Assembly: GCA_003142035.1 (NCBI GenBank) | Contig: PLOF01000074.1 | Span: 14,917 to 78,916, forward strand | From: Candidatus Dormiibacterota bacterium | GTDB lineage: Bacteria > Chloroflexota > Dormibacteria > Aeolococcales > Aeolococcaceae | DNA: 64,000 bases | Direction: 5' to 3' | In this document: piece after piece, positions 37,456-46,531 of the stretch | Layout: each line of letters opens with the position of its first letter | How positions within the stretch are numbered: position 1 is the stretch's first letter | Notes under the pieces: generated by a model | What the model was told of the DNA's origin: nothing | The model's input: only the letters and a program-made list of their open reading frames with translations | Database searches by the model: none | Made by a program: the position numbers and the translations under genes

Positions 37456-38232
37456 TCAGGCGAGCGCGGGGGGCATCGGCGGGAGCAGGGCGACCGTGGC
37501 CCCCACCGGGCCCGCATCCTCCCCGGGATTGCGTCCCCAGTAGCGGGAGAAGCGGCCGTCGAAGCCGATCACCCGCCCCCCCTGGCGCACGTACGGAACG
37601 GCCTTCCAGTGCGGGGTGTGGCCATGGACCACGCGCCGGGCGCCGAAGCGGCGCAGATGCGCGTCGAGGCGCTCGCGGTCCTCGAAGGCTCGCCGCCCGA
37701 TCAGGTGGCGGAGGAGCACGACCACCCCTCCAGGTTCCTGGCTCAATAGGCCGGTCGCAGCCCGGTTCACCGCCTCGACGCTCTCACCCAGGGCGGAGTA
37801 GTCGTCATCGTCGGTGTGCTGGACCAGGGTGCCGTCGTCGAGCAGCAGCATGACCGGCAGCCGGCGCAGCCAGGCCTCCATCTCCACGTCGCCGGCGAGC
37901 GCCTCGAGGTCGGCGGGGTCGCCCCGCCGCCGCCGCCAGACGGACTCCAGCAGCTCGCCGTCACCCGCCCGCAGCCGCTCCCCGCCGAGACGCCGCTCCT
38001 CGATCAGCGCCATCACGAGCAGGTCGTGGTTGCCCAGGATGGCCCGGCTGTGGCGCCGCTCCATGGCGATCCGGGCCGCCTTGAGGCCACCTGCGTCGCC
38101 CGGCCGGCCACCGGTGAAGAAGTCGCCGAGGAAGACGGTCTCCACCTCGTCCTCGGGGAAGGCGGCCAGCGCCACAGAGAGGCGCTCGTGGTCGCCCTGG
38201 ACGTCCCCGACGATGAGGACCGGCAGCGTCAT
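37456..38232 (-). CDS. Metallophosphoesterase (bis-nucleosyl-tetraphosphatase/PP-like)
   Basis: IVGDVQGDHERL, VFLGDFFTGGRPGDAGG, AILGNHDLLVM, VVHGHTPHW. Confidence 0.88.
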   Translation of the reverse strand: MTLPVLIVGDVQGDHERLSVALAAFPEDEVETVFLGDFFTGGRPGDAGGLKAARIAMERRHSRAILGNHDLLVMALIEERRLGGERLRAGDGELLESVWRRRRGDPADLEALAGDVEMEAWLRRLPVMLLLDDGTLVQHTDDDDYSALGESVEAVNRAATGLLSQEPGGVVVLLRHLIGRRAFEDRERLDAHLRRFGARRVVHGHTPHWKAVPYVRQGGRVIGFDGRFSRYWGRNPGEDAGPVGATVALLPPMPPALA

Positions 38233-38358
38233 CGGCTCAGGGTACCGGGGACGGAGGGCAAAGGCCATGGCCCGATGGGAAGTGGAGGGAGGTCCGCCCC
38301 ACCTCCGAGAGGAGGAGGGACGTGCGTGTCTGATGGGGGTTAAGGACAGCGAAGTCCT

Positions 38359-38540
38359 TAACAGGGTGCTGAAGAACCCCCGACGAGGGATGTCGTTCCC
38401 AGACCGGTGAGGCGAAGGAGCCGACGAGGAGGCGAGGGAGCATACCTGCAGGTATTCGACCGAGCCCCCGCAGGAGGCGACGCACGCATCGCCGAGGATG
38501 GGGGCGGCAGGACCGTCGGGGGTTCTTCCGCACCCTGTTA
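38359..38540. mobile_element. MITE-like element, copy 2 (182 bp)
   Basis: Terminal inverted repeats TAACAGGGTGCTGAAGAACCCCCGACG / CGTCGGGGGTTCTTCCGCACCCTGTTA (one mismatch in 27); right segment matches copy 1. Confidence 0.75.
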
Positions 38541-38672
38541 GGGGGTTTGAAGGGTGGGGTGCGTCCCTCGCCTTCCACAAGGTGGGGATGCCCTCCGGCG
38601 GGCACGGAGCCCCGGACGCGGGGGCCGGGGGAGAGCCGACCGATCAGACTGAAGTGACGCCCTCGGTGCGGT

Positions 38673-40124
38673 TCAGCCGGCCAGGGTGCCGGCCAGCTTG
38701 CGGGTGCGGGCGACCGCGGCCGCGGCCCGGGTCAGGGCGCGGCCGACCGTCCGCGGGCCGGGCCCGCCGGGCAGCTCGCGGCGGCGCAGCGCCGCGTCGA
38801 CGTCGAAGAGCGCCACGACCTCGCCGTCGAATCGGTCGGAGAGCTGCCGCCACTCCCCGACGCTCAGATCGGCGAGCGTCCTGCGCTCGGCGACGCAGCG
38901 CCGCACCGCGGCGCCCACCAGCGCGTGGGCCTCGCGGAAGGGCATGCCGCGCGCCACCAGGTGCTCGGCGACGTCGGTGGCGAGCAGCATCGGATCGGAT
39001 GCGGCGCGGCGCATCGCCGCCACGTCGAAACGGAGCCGGCGGACCACGTCGGCGAGGATGCCGAGCGTCGCCAGGCTCGTGTCCACGGCGTCGAAGAGCG
39101 GTTCCTTGTCCTCCTGGAGGTCCCGGTTATAGGCGAGCGGCAGCCCCTTGAGGACGGTCAGCAGCGCGACCAGGTCGCCGGTCACTCGGCCCACCCGGCC
39201 CCGGGCCAGCTCGAGGACGTCGGGATTCTTCTTCTGCGGCATCAGCGAGGAACCGGTGGCGTGGGTGTCGGGCAGCTCGGCGAAACCGAACTCCGCGGTG
39301 GTCCAGAGCACGATCTCCTCGGCCAGCCGGGAGAGATGGACCATCAGCAGCGCGCAGGTCGAGACCAGCTCCACCACGAAGTCGCGGTCGGAGACGGCAT
39401 CGAGGCTGTTGGCGCTGAGCGCCGCGAAGCCGAGCGCGCGCTGGGTGCTGGCGCGGTCGATGGGCAGCGTGGTGCCGGCCAGCGCCCCGCTGCCGAGCGG
39501 CAGCACGTCGCAGCGGCGGTAGCCGTCGCCCAGCCGCTCCGCGTCGCGCTGGAGCATCTCGACGTAGGCCAGCAGGTGGTGGGCGAGCGAGACGACCTGG
39601 GCACGCTGGGTGTGGGTGTACCCGGGCAGCGGGGTGGCCCGGTGCTCGACCGCGCGTCCGAGCAGCGCCTGCTGCAGCCCGGCGCAGCCGAGCATCAGGT
39701 CGACGGTGCGGCGCCGGCACCAGAGGCGCAGATCGGTGGCCACCTGGTCGTTGCGACTGCGACCGGTGTGCAGCCGGCCGGCGACCGGTCCGATCAGCTC
39801 GTGGAGGCGGCGCTCCACGGCGGCGTGGATGTCCTCGTCGGCCGGGTCGACGGCGAAGTCACCCCGGTCCAGCTCGCGACCCACGGCGCGCAGGCCGGCG
39901 AGGAGGGCGCGGAGGTCACCAGCCGTGATGAGGCCGACCTCGCGGAGCATCCGGGCGTGGGCGATCGACCCCTCGATGTCCTCGGCGTGGAGCCGGAGGT
40001 CGAACCCGAGGCTGCTCGTGTACTCCTCCACCCCCCGGGCGGTGCGGGTCCCCAGCCGCCCCTCCCAGACCTTGGAGGGGGCGCGCCGTGCCGGCTCGGG
40101 GTCCTTGCGCTTGCCCCGCGCCAT
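38673..40124 (-). CDS. argH: Argininosuccinate lyase
   Basis: VWEGRLGT, HTGRSRNDQVATDLRLW, GSSLMPQKKNPDVLELARG. Confidence 0.95.
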   Translation of the reverse strand: MARGKRKDPEPARRAPSKVWEGRLGTRTARGVEEYTSSLGFDLRLHAEDIEGSIAHARMLREVGLITAGDLRALLAGLRAVGRELDRGDFAVDPADEDIHAAVERRLHELIGPVAGRLHTGRSRNDQVATDLRLWCRRRTVDLMLGCAGLQQALLGRAVEHRATPLPGYTHTQRAQVVSLAHHLLAYVEMLQRDAERLGDGYRRCDVLPLGSGALAGTTLPIDRASTQRALGFAALSANSLDAVSDRDFVVELVSTCALLMVHLSRLAEEIVLWTTAEFGFAELPDTHATGSSLMPQKKNPDVLELARGRVGRVTGDLVALLTVLKGLPLAYNRDLQEDKEPLFDAVDTSLATLGILADVVRRLRFDVAAMRRAASDPMLLATDVAEHLVARGMPFREAHALVGAAVRRCVAERRTLADLSVGEWRQLSDRFDGEVVALFDVDAALRRRELPGGPGPRTVGRALTRAAAAVARTRKLAGTLAG

Positions 40125-41374
40125 CAGCGCCGCCTGACCTTGCGCTCGAGGCTGAGCGGAACGCTGTCCTCCAGGGCTCCCTGGATGCGCGCCTGGGTCC
40201 GCAGCGGCAGACCGAACAGCTCGATGAAGCCCCGCGCCGCGGAGTGGTCAAAGGTGTCCTCGCGGCGGTCGTACGTCGCCAGCTCCTCGCGGTAAAGGGA
40301 GCCGGGCGCGCGCCGCCCGGCGACGCTCACGGTGCCGCGCCAGAGGCGGAGCTTGACCTCGCCGCTCACCGGCTCCTGGGTCACGGCGACGAAGGCGGCG
40401 AGGGCGCTGCGCAGCTGGCCAAACCAGAGGCCGTCGTAGACCAGCCGGGCCCACTCGTCGCCGAGGCGGCGCTTGAGATGGAAGACGTCACGGCCCAGGG
40501 TCAGCGTCTCCAGGGCGGTGTGGGCGGCGTGGAGCACGACCGCGGCCGGCGCCTCGTAGATCTCGCGGGACTTGATCCCGACCAGACGGTTCTCGACGTG
40601 GTCGATCCGGCCGACCCCGTGGGCACCGGCGAGGGCATTGAGCCGGGTGACCAGGATGTCCCCGGTGAGCCGCTCACCGTCCAGGGTCACCGGGATGCCG
40701 TGCTCGAAACCGAGTGAGATCAGAAGCCCCTCCTCGGGGGCCAGGTGCGGATCCACGGTCCAGGCGAAGACGTCCTCGGTGGGCTCCCGCCACGGGTCCT
40801 CCAGGGGACCAGCCTCAATGCTGCGCCCCCAGATGTTGGCGTCCACCGAGTACGGGGACTGCTGGGTGACGGGGACCTCGATGCCGTGCTCGCGGGCGAA
40901 TTCGATCTCCTGGGGACGGCCCATCTCCCAGTCGCGGACGGGGGCGATCACCTCCAGCTCCGGTGCCAGAGCGGCGGTGGCGACGTCGAAGCGGACCTGG
41001 TCGTTGCCCTTGCCGGTGCAGCCGTGGGCAATCGCCTCCGCGCCCTCGTCGCGGGCGACGTCGACCAGGATTTTCGCGATCAGGGGCCGGGCCAGAGCGG
41101 TGGCCAGGGGATAGACGCCCTCGTACATCGCCGAGGCGGCAAGCGTCGGAAAGCAGAACTCCTCGATGAAGAGGCGGCGCGCGTCGATGGAGTAGGCGGC
41201 CACCGCCCCGGTGCGCAGGGCCCGGTCGGTGACCTCCTCGATGTTCTTGGCCTCACCGATGTCGGCGGTGCAGGTGATCACCTCGTAGCCGAGCCGCTCC
41301 TGGAGCCAGCGGATCGACACCGAGGTGTCGAGACCGCCGGAATATGCGAGGACGCAGCGCTTGGGCTTGCTCAC
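40124..41374 (-). CDS. argG: Argininosuccinate synthase
   Basis: VLAYSGGLDTSVSIRWLQE, HGCTGKGNDQVRFD, YSVDANIWGRSIEAG. Confidence 0.96.
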   Translation of the reverse strand: MSKPKRCVLAYSGGLDTSVSIRWLQERLGYEVITCTADIGEAKNIEEVTDRALRTGAVAAYSIDARRLFIEEFCFPTLAASAMYEGVYPLATALARPLIAKILVDVARDEGAEAIAHGCTGKGNDQVRFDVATAALAPELEVIAPVRDWEMGRPQEIEFAREHGIEVPVTQQSPYSVDANIWGRSIEAGPLEDPWREPTEDVFAWTVDPHLAPEEGLLISLGFEHGIPVTLDGERLTGDILVTRLNALAGAHGVGRIDHVENRLVGIKSREIYEAPAAVVLHAAHTALETLTLGRDVFHLKRRLGDEWARLVYDGLWFGQLRSALAAFVAVTQEPVSGEVKLRLWRGTVSVAGRRAPGSLYREELATYDRREDTFDHSAARGFIELFGLPLRTQARIQGALEDSVPLSLERKVRRR

Positions 41375-41916
41375 CGGACACCTCCGTGACCGCTCGGATG
41401 ATTGCCTTCCAGAGCGCGGGCAGCGGTCGGCCCCCCGCCCAACGCGTCGCGCAACCGCTCCGCGAGCCGGCGCGCGCCCGGCCGCGAGCGGACCACGACC
41501 AGGACCGTGTCATCGCCCGCGACCGTGCCGGCGACCTCGTCGAAGTGGGCGGAGTCGATGAGTGCCGCCACGAGCGGCGCGCTGCTCGGGCGCGTGCGCA
41601 GGATCCCGATGTGCTCCACGAACTCCATGGAGCGGACATGTTCGCGCATGACCGCGCGCAGCCGGGTGCTGAGCGGTGACGGCTCGTCGGTGGCGGCAGC
41701 CGCCACATAGCGGAGTCCATCCGGGTCATGGACACGGGCCAGTCCCAGCTCCCGGATGTCCCGGGACACGGTGGCCTGGGTGGCATCGAGGCCGCGGCGG
41801 TGCAGGGCGGCCACGATCTCGTCCTGGGTGCGCACCTTCCGGTCCCGGACCAGGTCGAGGATGGCCTGCTGCCGCTCCGTCTTGGCCGCGGGGACGACAG
41901 CGGAGATGACGTTCAC
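41371..41916 (-). CDS. argR: Arginine repressor
   Basis: RQQAILDLVRDRKVRTQDEIVAALHRRGLDATQATVSRDIRELGLARV. Confidence 0.94.
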   Translation of the reverse strand: MNVISAVVPAAKTERQQAILDLVRDRKVRTQDEIVAALHRRGLDATQATVSRDIRELGLARVHDPDGLRYVAAAATDEPSPLSTRLRAVMREHVRSMEFVEHIGILRTRPSSAPLVAALIDSAHFDEVAGTVAGDDTVLVVVRSRPGARRLAERLRDALGGGPTAARALEGNHPSGHGGVR

Positions 41917-43154
41917 GGCTTCCCGCCCTCGGGCGTCGCACCCGTGCGCGCGGCGGCGGCGGCCACCAGGTCGAAGGCGGCGGCCAGCCGTTCGACCGCC
42001 TCGTCGGCCTGTGCCTCACTGAGGATGAGCGGCGGGACGAGCCGGAGCGCCGAGGCCCCGGTCGCGGTGATGAGGAGGCCGCCCCGGAGCGCGGTCTCAA
42101 CCAGCTGCTGCGCCACCGGCTGGGTGAGGACGACGCCGAGCATCAGGCCTCGACCCCGCACCTCGGCGATGGGCGCGCCCGCCTGGGCGAGCCGGAGCAG
42201 ACCAGCACGAAGGCGCTCGCCGACCCGTGCGGCGCTCTCGACCAGCCCCTCACGCAGGATGGCGTCGATGACGGCGGCCGCCACCGCGGTCACCAAGGGA
42301 CCGCCACCGAAGGTCGAGCCGTGGTCGCTCAGGGTGAAGATGTCGGCACGCGGCCCGGCGAGGGTGGCGCCGATGGGCAGCCCGCCACCCAACCCCTTGG
42401 CCACCGCCATCACGTCGGGGACGATCCCGGCGTGCTGATGCGCCCACCACCTCCCGGTGCGCCCCATCCCGCTCTGGATCTCGTCGAGCATGAGCAGAAG
42501 GTTGCGCTCGTCACAGAGGCGACGCAGGCCCCGCAGGGTCTCGTCGCTCATCGGCACGACCCCGGACTGGCCCTCGATCGGCTCCATGAGCACGGCCACG
42601 GTGCTGTCGTCAATGGCGCTCTCGACCGCGCCGAGATCGTCGTAGGCGACGTGGATGAAACCACGTGGCAGCGGCTCGAACGGCTCGCGATAGTGACGGT
42701 TGGCGGTGGCCGCCAGCGCGCCCATGGTGCGGCCGTGGAACGCGCCCCGCGCGCAGATGATGGTGGACGCGCCGTTGCGGTTCAGCTTCCCCCACTTGCG
42801 GGCGATCTTGATGGCGGTCTCGATCGCCTCCGCCCCGCTGTTGCAGAAGTAGACCCGGCTCGGGAAGGCGGTGGCCACCAGCTTCTCCGCAGCCTCCAGC
42901 TGGGGCTCGGAGAAGTAGAGATTGCTCAGGTGGATGGCGCGGGCGGCCTGCTCGACCAGAATGCCCAGCACCGCCGGATGCGCGTGCCCCAGCACGTTGA
43001 CGGCGATCCCGCCGGCCAGGTCGAGATACTCACGGCCGTCGACGTCGGTGAGGATGCAACCCTTGCCGGTGCGCATCGCCACCCTTTGGGGCGCGTACGT
43101 GTGCATGAGCACGGTGGCCGCCCGCTCCTCGATGGCGGAGAAAGCAGCGCTCAT
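41913..43154 (-). CDS. argD: Acetylornithine aminotransferase
   Basis: DVDGREYLDLAGGIAVNVLGHAHP, FCNSGAEAIETAIKIAR, LMLDEIQSGMGRTG, GSTFGGGPL; alternative GTG start at 43175 overlapping argB stop. Confidence 0.94.
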   Translation of the reverse strand: MSAAFSAIEERAATVLMHTYAPQRVAMRTGKGCILTDVDGREYLDLAGGIAVNVLGHAHPAVLGILVEQAARAIHLSNLYFSEPQLEAAEKLVATAFPSRVYFCNSGAEAIETAIKIARKWGKLNRNGASTIICARGAFHGRTMGALAATANRHYREPFEPLPRGFIHVAYDDLGAVESAIDDSTVAVLMEPIEGQSGVVPMSDETLRGLRRLCDERNLLLMLDEIQSGMGRTGRWWAHQHAGIVPDVMAVAKGLGGGLPIGATLAGPRADIFTLSDHGSTFGGGPLVTAVAAAVIDAILREGLVESAARVGERLRAGLLRLAQAGAPIAEVRGRGLMLGVVLTQPVAQQLVETALRGGLLITATGASALRLVPPLILSEAQADEAVERLAAAFDLVAAAAARTGATPEGGKP

Positions 43155-43171
43155 CTCGGGAGCCGGTTGGC

Positions 43172-44056
43172 TCACCGGGTCACCATGGTGCCGACGCCCT
43201 TCTCGGTGAGCAGCTCCAGTAGCAGAGAGTGGGAGACGCGGCCGTCGATGATGTGCGAGGCCGTGACCGTGTCGAGGGCGCGCAGCGCCGCGCGCACCTT
43301 GGGGATCATGCCGCCGTGGATGGCGCCGCTCTCGATCAACCGGTCGGCGGCCGCCGCGTCCAGAGCGCTGATCAGCTCCCCATCCGCATCGCGCACGCCC
43401 TCCACATCGGTGAGCAGCACCAGCTTGGTCGCCTTGAGCGCGATGGCCAGCTCGGCGGCCACCGTGTCGGCGTTGACGTTGTAGGCGTCGCCGTCGACAC
43501 CCAGGCCGATGGAGGCGATCACCGGGATGCGCCCCTGGTCGAGCACGGAGACGATCGGCTCGGCGTTGACCTGGTCGACCTCGCCGACGAAGCCGAGATC
43601 CTGACCGTTTTCGGGGCCACGCGGGCGGACCAGCAGGGTGGGACCGTCCTCGCCGCTCATCCCCACCGCCTGGCCGCCGAGCCGGTGGATGCGGCTCACC
43701 AACTCGGGGCCGATCTTGCCGGTGAGCACCATCTTCACCACCTCCATGGTGGCTCCGTCGGTGACCCGCAACCCGTTGACGAACCTCGGCTCGATGCCAA
43801 GGCGCTTCTGCCACGAGGAGATCTCGGGGCCGCCGCCGTGGACCAGCACGGGGCGCATGCCGACGAAGCGGAGCAGCACCACGTCCTGGAGAAAGGCGTC
43901 GACATCCTCGCCGATCGCCGCTCCGCCGAGCTTGATCACCAGGGTGTGGCCGGAGAAGCGCCGGATGTAGGGAAGCGCCTCGACGAGCACCTCGGCCCGC
44001 CGGATCCGCTCCTCCATGGTCTCGACTTGGGTGGTCATGGAGATCTCCGTGCTCAT
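43172..44056 (-). CDS. argB: Acetylglutamate kinase
   Basis: HTLVIKLGGAAIG, LVHGGGPEISSWQKRLGIEPRFVNGLRVTD, YNVNADTVAAELAIALKATKLVLLTDVEGV. Confidence 0.95.
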   Translation of the reverse strand: MSTEISMTTQVETMEERIRRAEVLVEALPYIRRFSGHTLVIKLGGAAIGEDVDAFLQDVVLLRFVGMRPVLVHGGGPEISSWQKRLGIEPRFVNGLRVTDGATMEVVKMVLTGKIGPELVSRIHRLGGQAVGMSGEDGPTLLVRPRGPENGQDLGFVGEVDQVNAEPIVSVLDQGRIPVIASIGLGVDGDAYNVNADTVAAELAIALKATKLVLLTDVEGVRDADGELISALDAAAADRLIESGAIHGGMIPKVRAALRALDTVTASHIIDGRVSHSLLLELLTEKGVGTMVTR

Positions 44057-45339
44057 GTGGTGTACTCCGCATTGATCCGCACGTAGCCGGCGGTCAGGTC
44101 GCATCCCCAGGCGTGGCCGCGCCCGTCACCGGCACCGAGATCGATGTCGATCTCGCTCCGGGGCTCGCGCAGCGCAGCGACGACCGGGCTCAGGTCGGTG
44201 TCGAGGGGCGCCCCGTGCTCGAAGACGGTGGTGCCCGCGAAGGTCACCCGGACCCGGTCGAGGCTGAAATGGGCCCCGCTCCGGCCCAGCGCCGCGACGA
44301 TCCGTCCCCAGTTGGGATCGGCTCCGTGGACGGCCGTCTTGACGAGCGGGGAGACGGCCACGGTGCGGGCGGCAAGGCGGGCCTCGGCGTCGTCGCGACC
44401 GCCGGCGACGGTCACCCGGAAGTGCTTGGTGGCGCCCTCCGCGTCGGCGACCACCTGCTCCGCCAGCGACTCGCAGACGCCCAGGAAGGCGTCGCGAAGA
44501 GCCGCGAAGCCGGCTCCGCCCGGCACCAGCGCCGGCCCGCCCGCGGCGCCGTTGGCCAGCGCGAAGAGGGTGTCGTTGGTAGAGGTGTCACCGTCGACGG
44601 TGATCGAGTTGAAGCTGGATTCGGCGACCTCGGTAAGCAGCGCCTGGAGGTCCGGGGCGGCGACGTCCGCGTCGGTCGTGACCAGGGCGAGCAGGGTCGC
44701 CATGTCGGGGTGGATCATCCCGGCGCCCTTCGCCATCCCGCCCACCCGCTGCTCCACGCCGTCGACGGTGAAAGTGGCGTTCGCCATCTTGGGGACGGTG
44801 TCGGTGGTCATGATCGCCCGGGCGGCCAGCTCACCGGCCTCCCTGCTCTGGCTGCGCGCGGCAGCGCGGAGACCGTCGGCGACCCGCTCCATGGGCAGCG
44901 GACGGCCGATCACGCCGGTGCTGCAGACCAGCACCTCGACGGGATCGCGGCCCAGAGCTCCGGCGGTGAGCGCGCACATCCGGAGCGCATCGCGCAACCC
45001 CTGGGCGCCCGTGCAGGCATTGGCATTGCCGGCGTTGGCGACGACGGCGTGGATCGGGGTTCCGCGGCGCAGGGTGAGCTGGGAGATGACCACCGGCGCG
45101 GCCTTGACCAGGTTCCGGGTGAAGACGCCGGCGCCCGCGCAGGGGCGATCGCTCAGGACCACCGCGATGTCGGCGCGCGTCATGTCGCCGTCGCCGCGGA
45201 TGCCGGCCGCGGCGGTGCCAGCGCTGAAGCCGCGCGGCGTGCAGACGCCGACGCCCACCGCGACATCCGCCGCGGAGGCGTCCGTATCGGAGGCGCCCGT
45301 CTCGGAGGCTTCCGTCTCGGAGGTGCCGGTCTGGGTCAT
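44053..45339 (-). CDS. argJ: Bifunctional glutamate N-acetyltransferase/ornithine acetyltransferase
   Basis: GMAKGAGMIHPDMATLLALVTTDA, NSITVDGDTSTNDT, DPNWGRIVAALG. Confidence 0.95.
   Translation of the reverse strand: MTQTGTSETEASETGASDTDASAADVAVGVGVCTPRGFSAGTAAAGIRGDGDMTRADIAVVLSDRPCAGAGVFTRNLVKAAPVVISQLTLRRGTPIHAVVANAGNANACTGAQGLRDALRMCALTAGALGRDPVEVLVCSTGVIGRPLPMERVADGLRAAARSQSREAGELAARAIMTTDTVPKMANATFTVDGVEQRVGGMAKGAGMIHPDMATLLALVTTDADVAAPDLQALLTEVAESSFNSITVDGDTSTNDTLFALANGAAGGPALVPGGAGFAALRDAFLGVCESLAEQVVADAEGATKHFRVTVAGGRDDAEARLAARTVAVSPLVKTAVHGADPNWGRIVAALGRSGAHFSLDRVRVTFAGTTVFEHGAPLDTDLSPVVAALREPRSEIDIDLGAGDGRGHAWGCDLTAGYVRINAEYTT
45278..45337. repeat. 15-bp minisatellite inside the argJ 5' coding region
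   Basis: gcgtccgtatcggag / gcgcccgtctcggag / gcttccgtctcggag / gtgccggtctgggtc. Confidence 0.8.
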
Positions 45340-46358
45340 GGCCACTGCGACGACACCGGCAACCCGGTGGTCTCGCCCAGCCCAAAGCGGATGTTGACCG
45401 CCTGGACCGCCTGCCCGGCGCCGCCCTTTACCAGGTTGTCCTCCGCGACCGTGACCACCGCGACCCCGTCCTGGTCCGTGACGTTGACCGCGGCCGTGTT
45501 GCTCCCGGTCACCGACTTGGTCGCCGGAGACACCTCGTCATAGCGGAGGAAGGGGTTGGCCGCGCAGAGGCCGCGCATCAGCTCGGCGACGTCGGCGACG
45601 CGGCGCCCGGCGACCGGATGGAGGTAGGTGGTGGCCAGGATGCCCCGGGTCATGGGGATGAGGTGGGGCACGAAGGTCAGCCGCACCGCGCGGCCGGCCG
45701 CCGCGTTGAGCTCCTGGATCATCTCGGCCTTGTGGCGGTGGCCGTCCACACCGTAGGCCCTGACCGATTCGTTCACCTCCGAGAAGTGGAAACCCAGCGA
45801 TGGTGAACGGCCCCCGCCGCTCGCACCGCTCTTGGCGTCGATCACCACGTCGGGCTCCACCAGCCCCTCCCGCAGCGCGGGGAGGCTGCTGAGCAGGCTG
45901 GCGGTCGGGTAGCAACCCGGGATGGCCAGCAGGTCGGAGGCGGCAATGGCCTCGCGGTGGAATTCGACCAAGGAGTACACCGCCTGCTTGCAGAGGTCCG
46001 GGGCGGGATGTTCGAGCCCGTACCAACGCGCGTAGGCAGCGGGATCGGTGAGCCGGAAGTCGGCGCTCATGTCGACCACCACGCGGCCGGCGTCGAGCCA
46101 CTCCCGGGCGTGGGCGGCGGCCACCGTGTGAGGCAGGGCGGCGAACACCACCTCCGCGTCGCCGACGTCCATCCCGCCCTCCACCTGGAGGCTGATCCGG
46201 CTGCCCGGGACGGCGGCGGCGAAGGGCTTGCCGGCGGAGCTGCGGCCGAGCAGGCGCGTGAGCTCGATGGCGGGATGGCGGTCGAGGATCTCGACGCACT
46301 GGGCGCCGATGTAGCCGGTGGCGCCGCAGACCGCGGCACGGATCACAGAGGCGGGCAT
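45336..46358 (-). CDS. argC: N-acetyl-gamma-glutamyl-phosphate reductase
   Basis: AAVCGATGYIGAQCVEIL, IPGCYPTASLLSSLPAL, KSGASGGGRSPS, HRHKAEMIQELN. Confidence 0.95.
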   Translation of the reverse strand: MPASVIRAAVCGATGYIGAQCVEILDRHPAIELTRLLGRSSAGKPFAAAVPGSRISLQVEGGMDVGDAEVVFAALPHTVAAAHAREWLDAGRVVVDMSADFRLTDPAAYARWYGLEHPAPDLCKQAVYSLVEFHREAIAASDLLAIPGCYPTASLLSSLPALREGLVEPDVVIDAKSGASGGGRSPSLGFHFSEVNESVRAYGVDGHRHKAEMIQELNAAAGRAVRLTFVPHLIPMTRGILATTYLHPVAGRRVADVAELMRGLCAANPFLRYDEVSPATKSVTGSNTAAVNVTDQDGVAVVTVAEDNLVKGGAGQAVQAVNIRFGLGETTGLPVSSQWP

Positions 46359-46367
46359 GGCCGGTGG

Positions 46368-46397
46368 ATTATACGTGTCCGGTGCATGTTTATGCAA
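46368..46397 (-). promoter_or_regulatory. argC promoter with ARG-box-like operator
   Basis: Minus strand TTGCAT-N18-TATAAT; perfect inverted repeat TGCAT-gttt-ATGCA at 46383-46396 over the -35 region. Confidence 0.65.
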
Positions 46398-46531
46398 CCG
46401 TGGTCCGGCGGCCTCCCGCCCCGGCCCCGGGCGAGTCGGGTTCCTCTCTGCAGGGGCACCACAAAGGACAGCACGTGCCCTGGGCCGTCTCCGTCAGGTT
46501 GCCCGTACCGCCCCCGCGTCGCCGGCCTGGG

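Noticed and set aside
38925-40295. 456-aa + ORF opposite argH
   Set aside because: Shadow ORF of argH.
41913-44072. 719-aa - ORF appearing to fuse argD with upstream sequence
   Set aside because: The upstream part is argB read out of frame; a GTG at 43175 or ATG at 43154 gives a normal ArgD.
44113-45543. 476-aa + ORF opposite argJ/argC
   Set aside because: Shadow ORF; argJ and argC motifs on the - strand are unambiguous.
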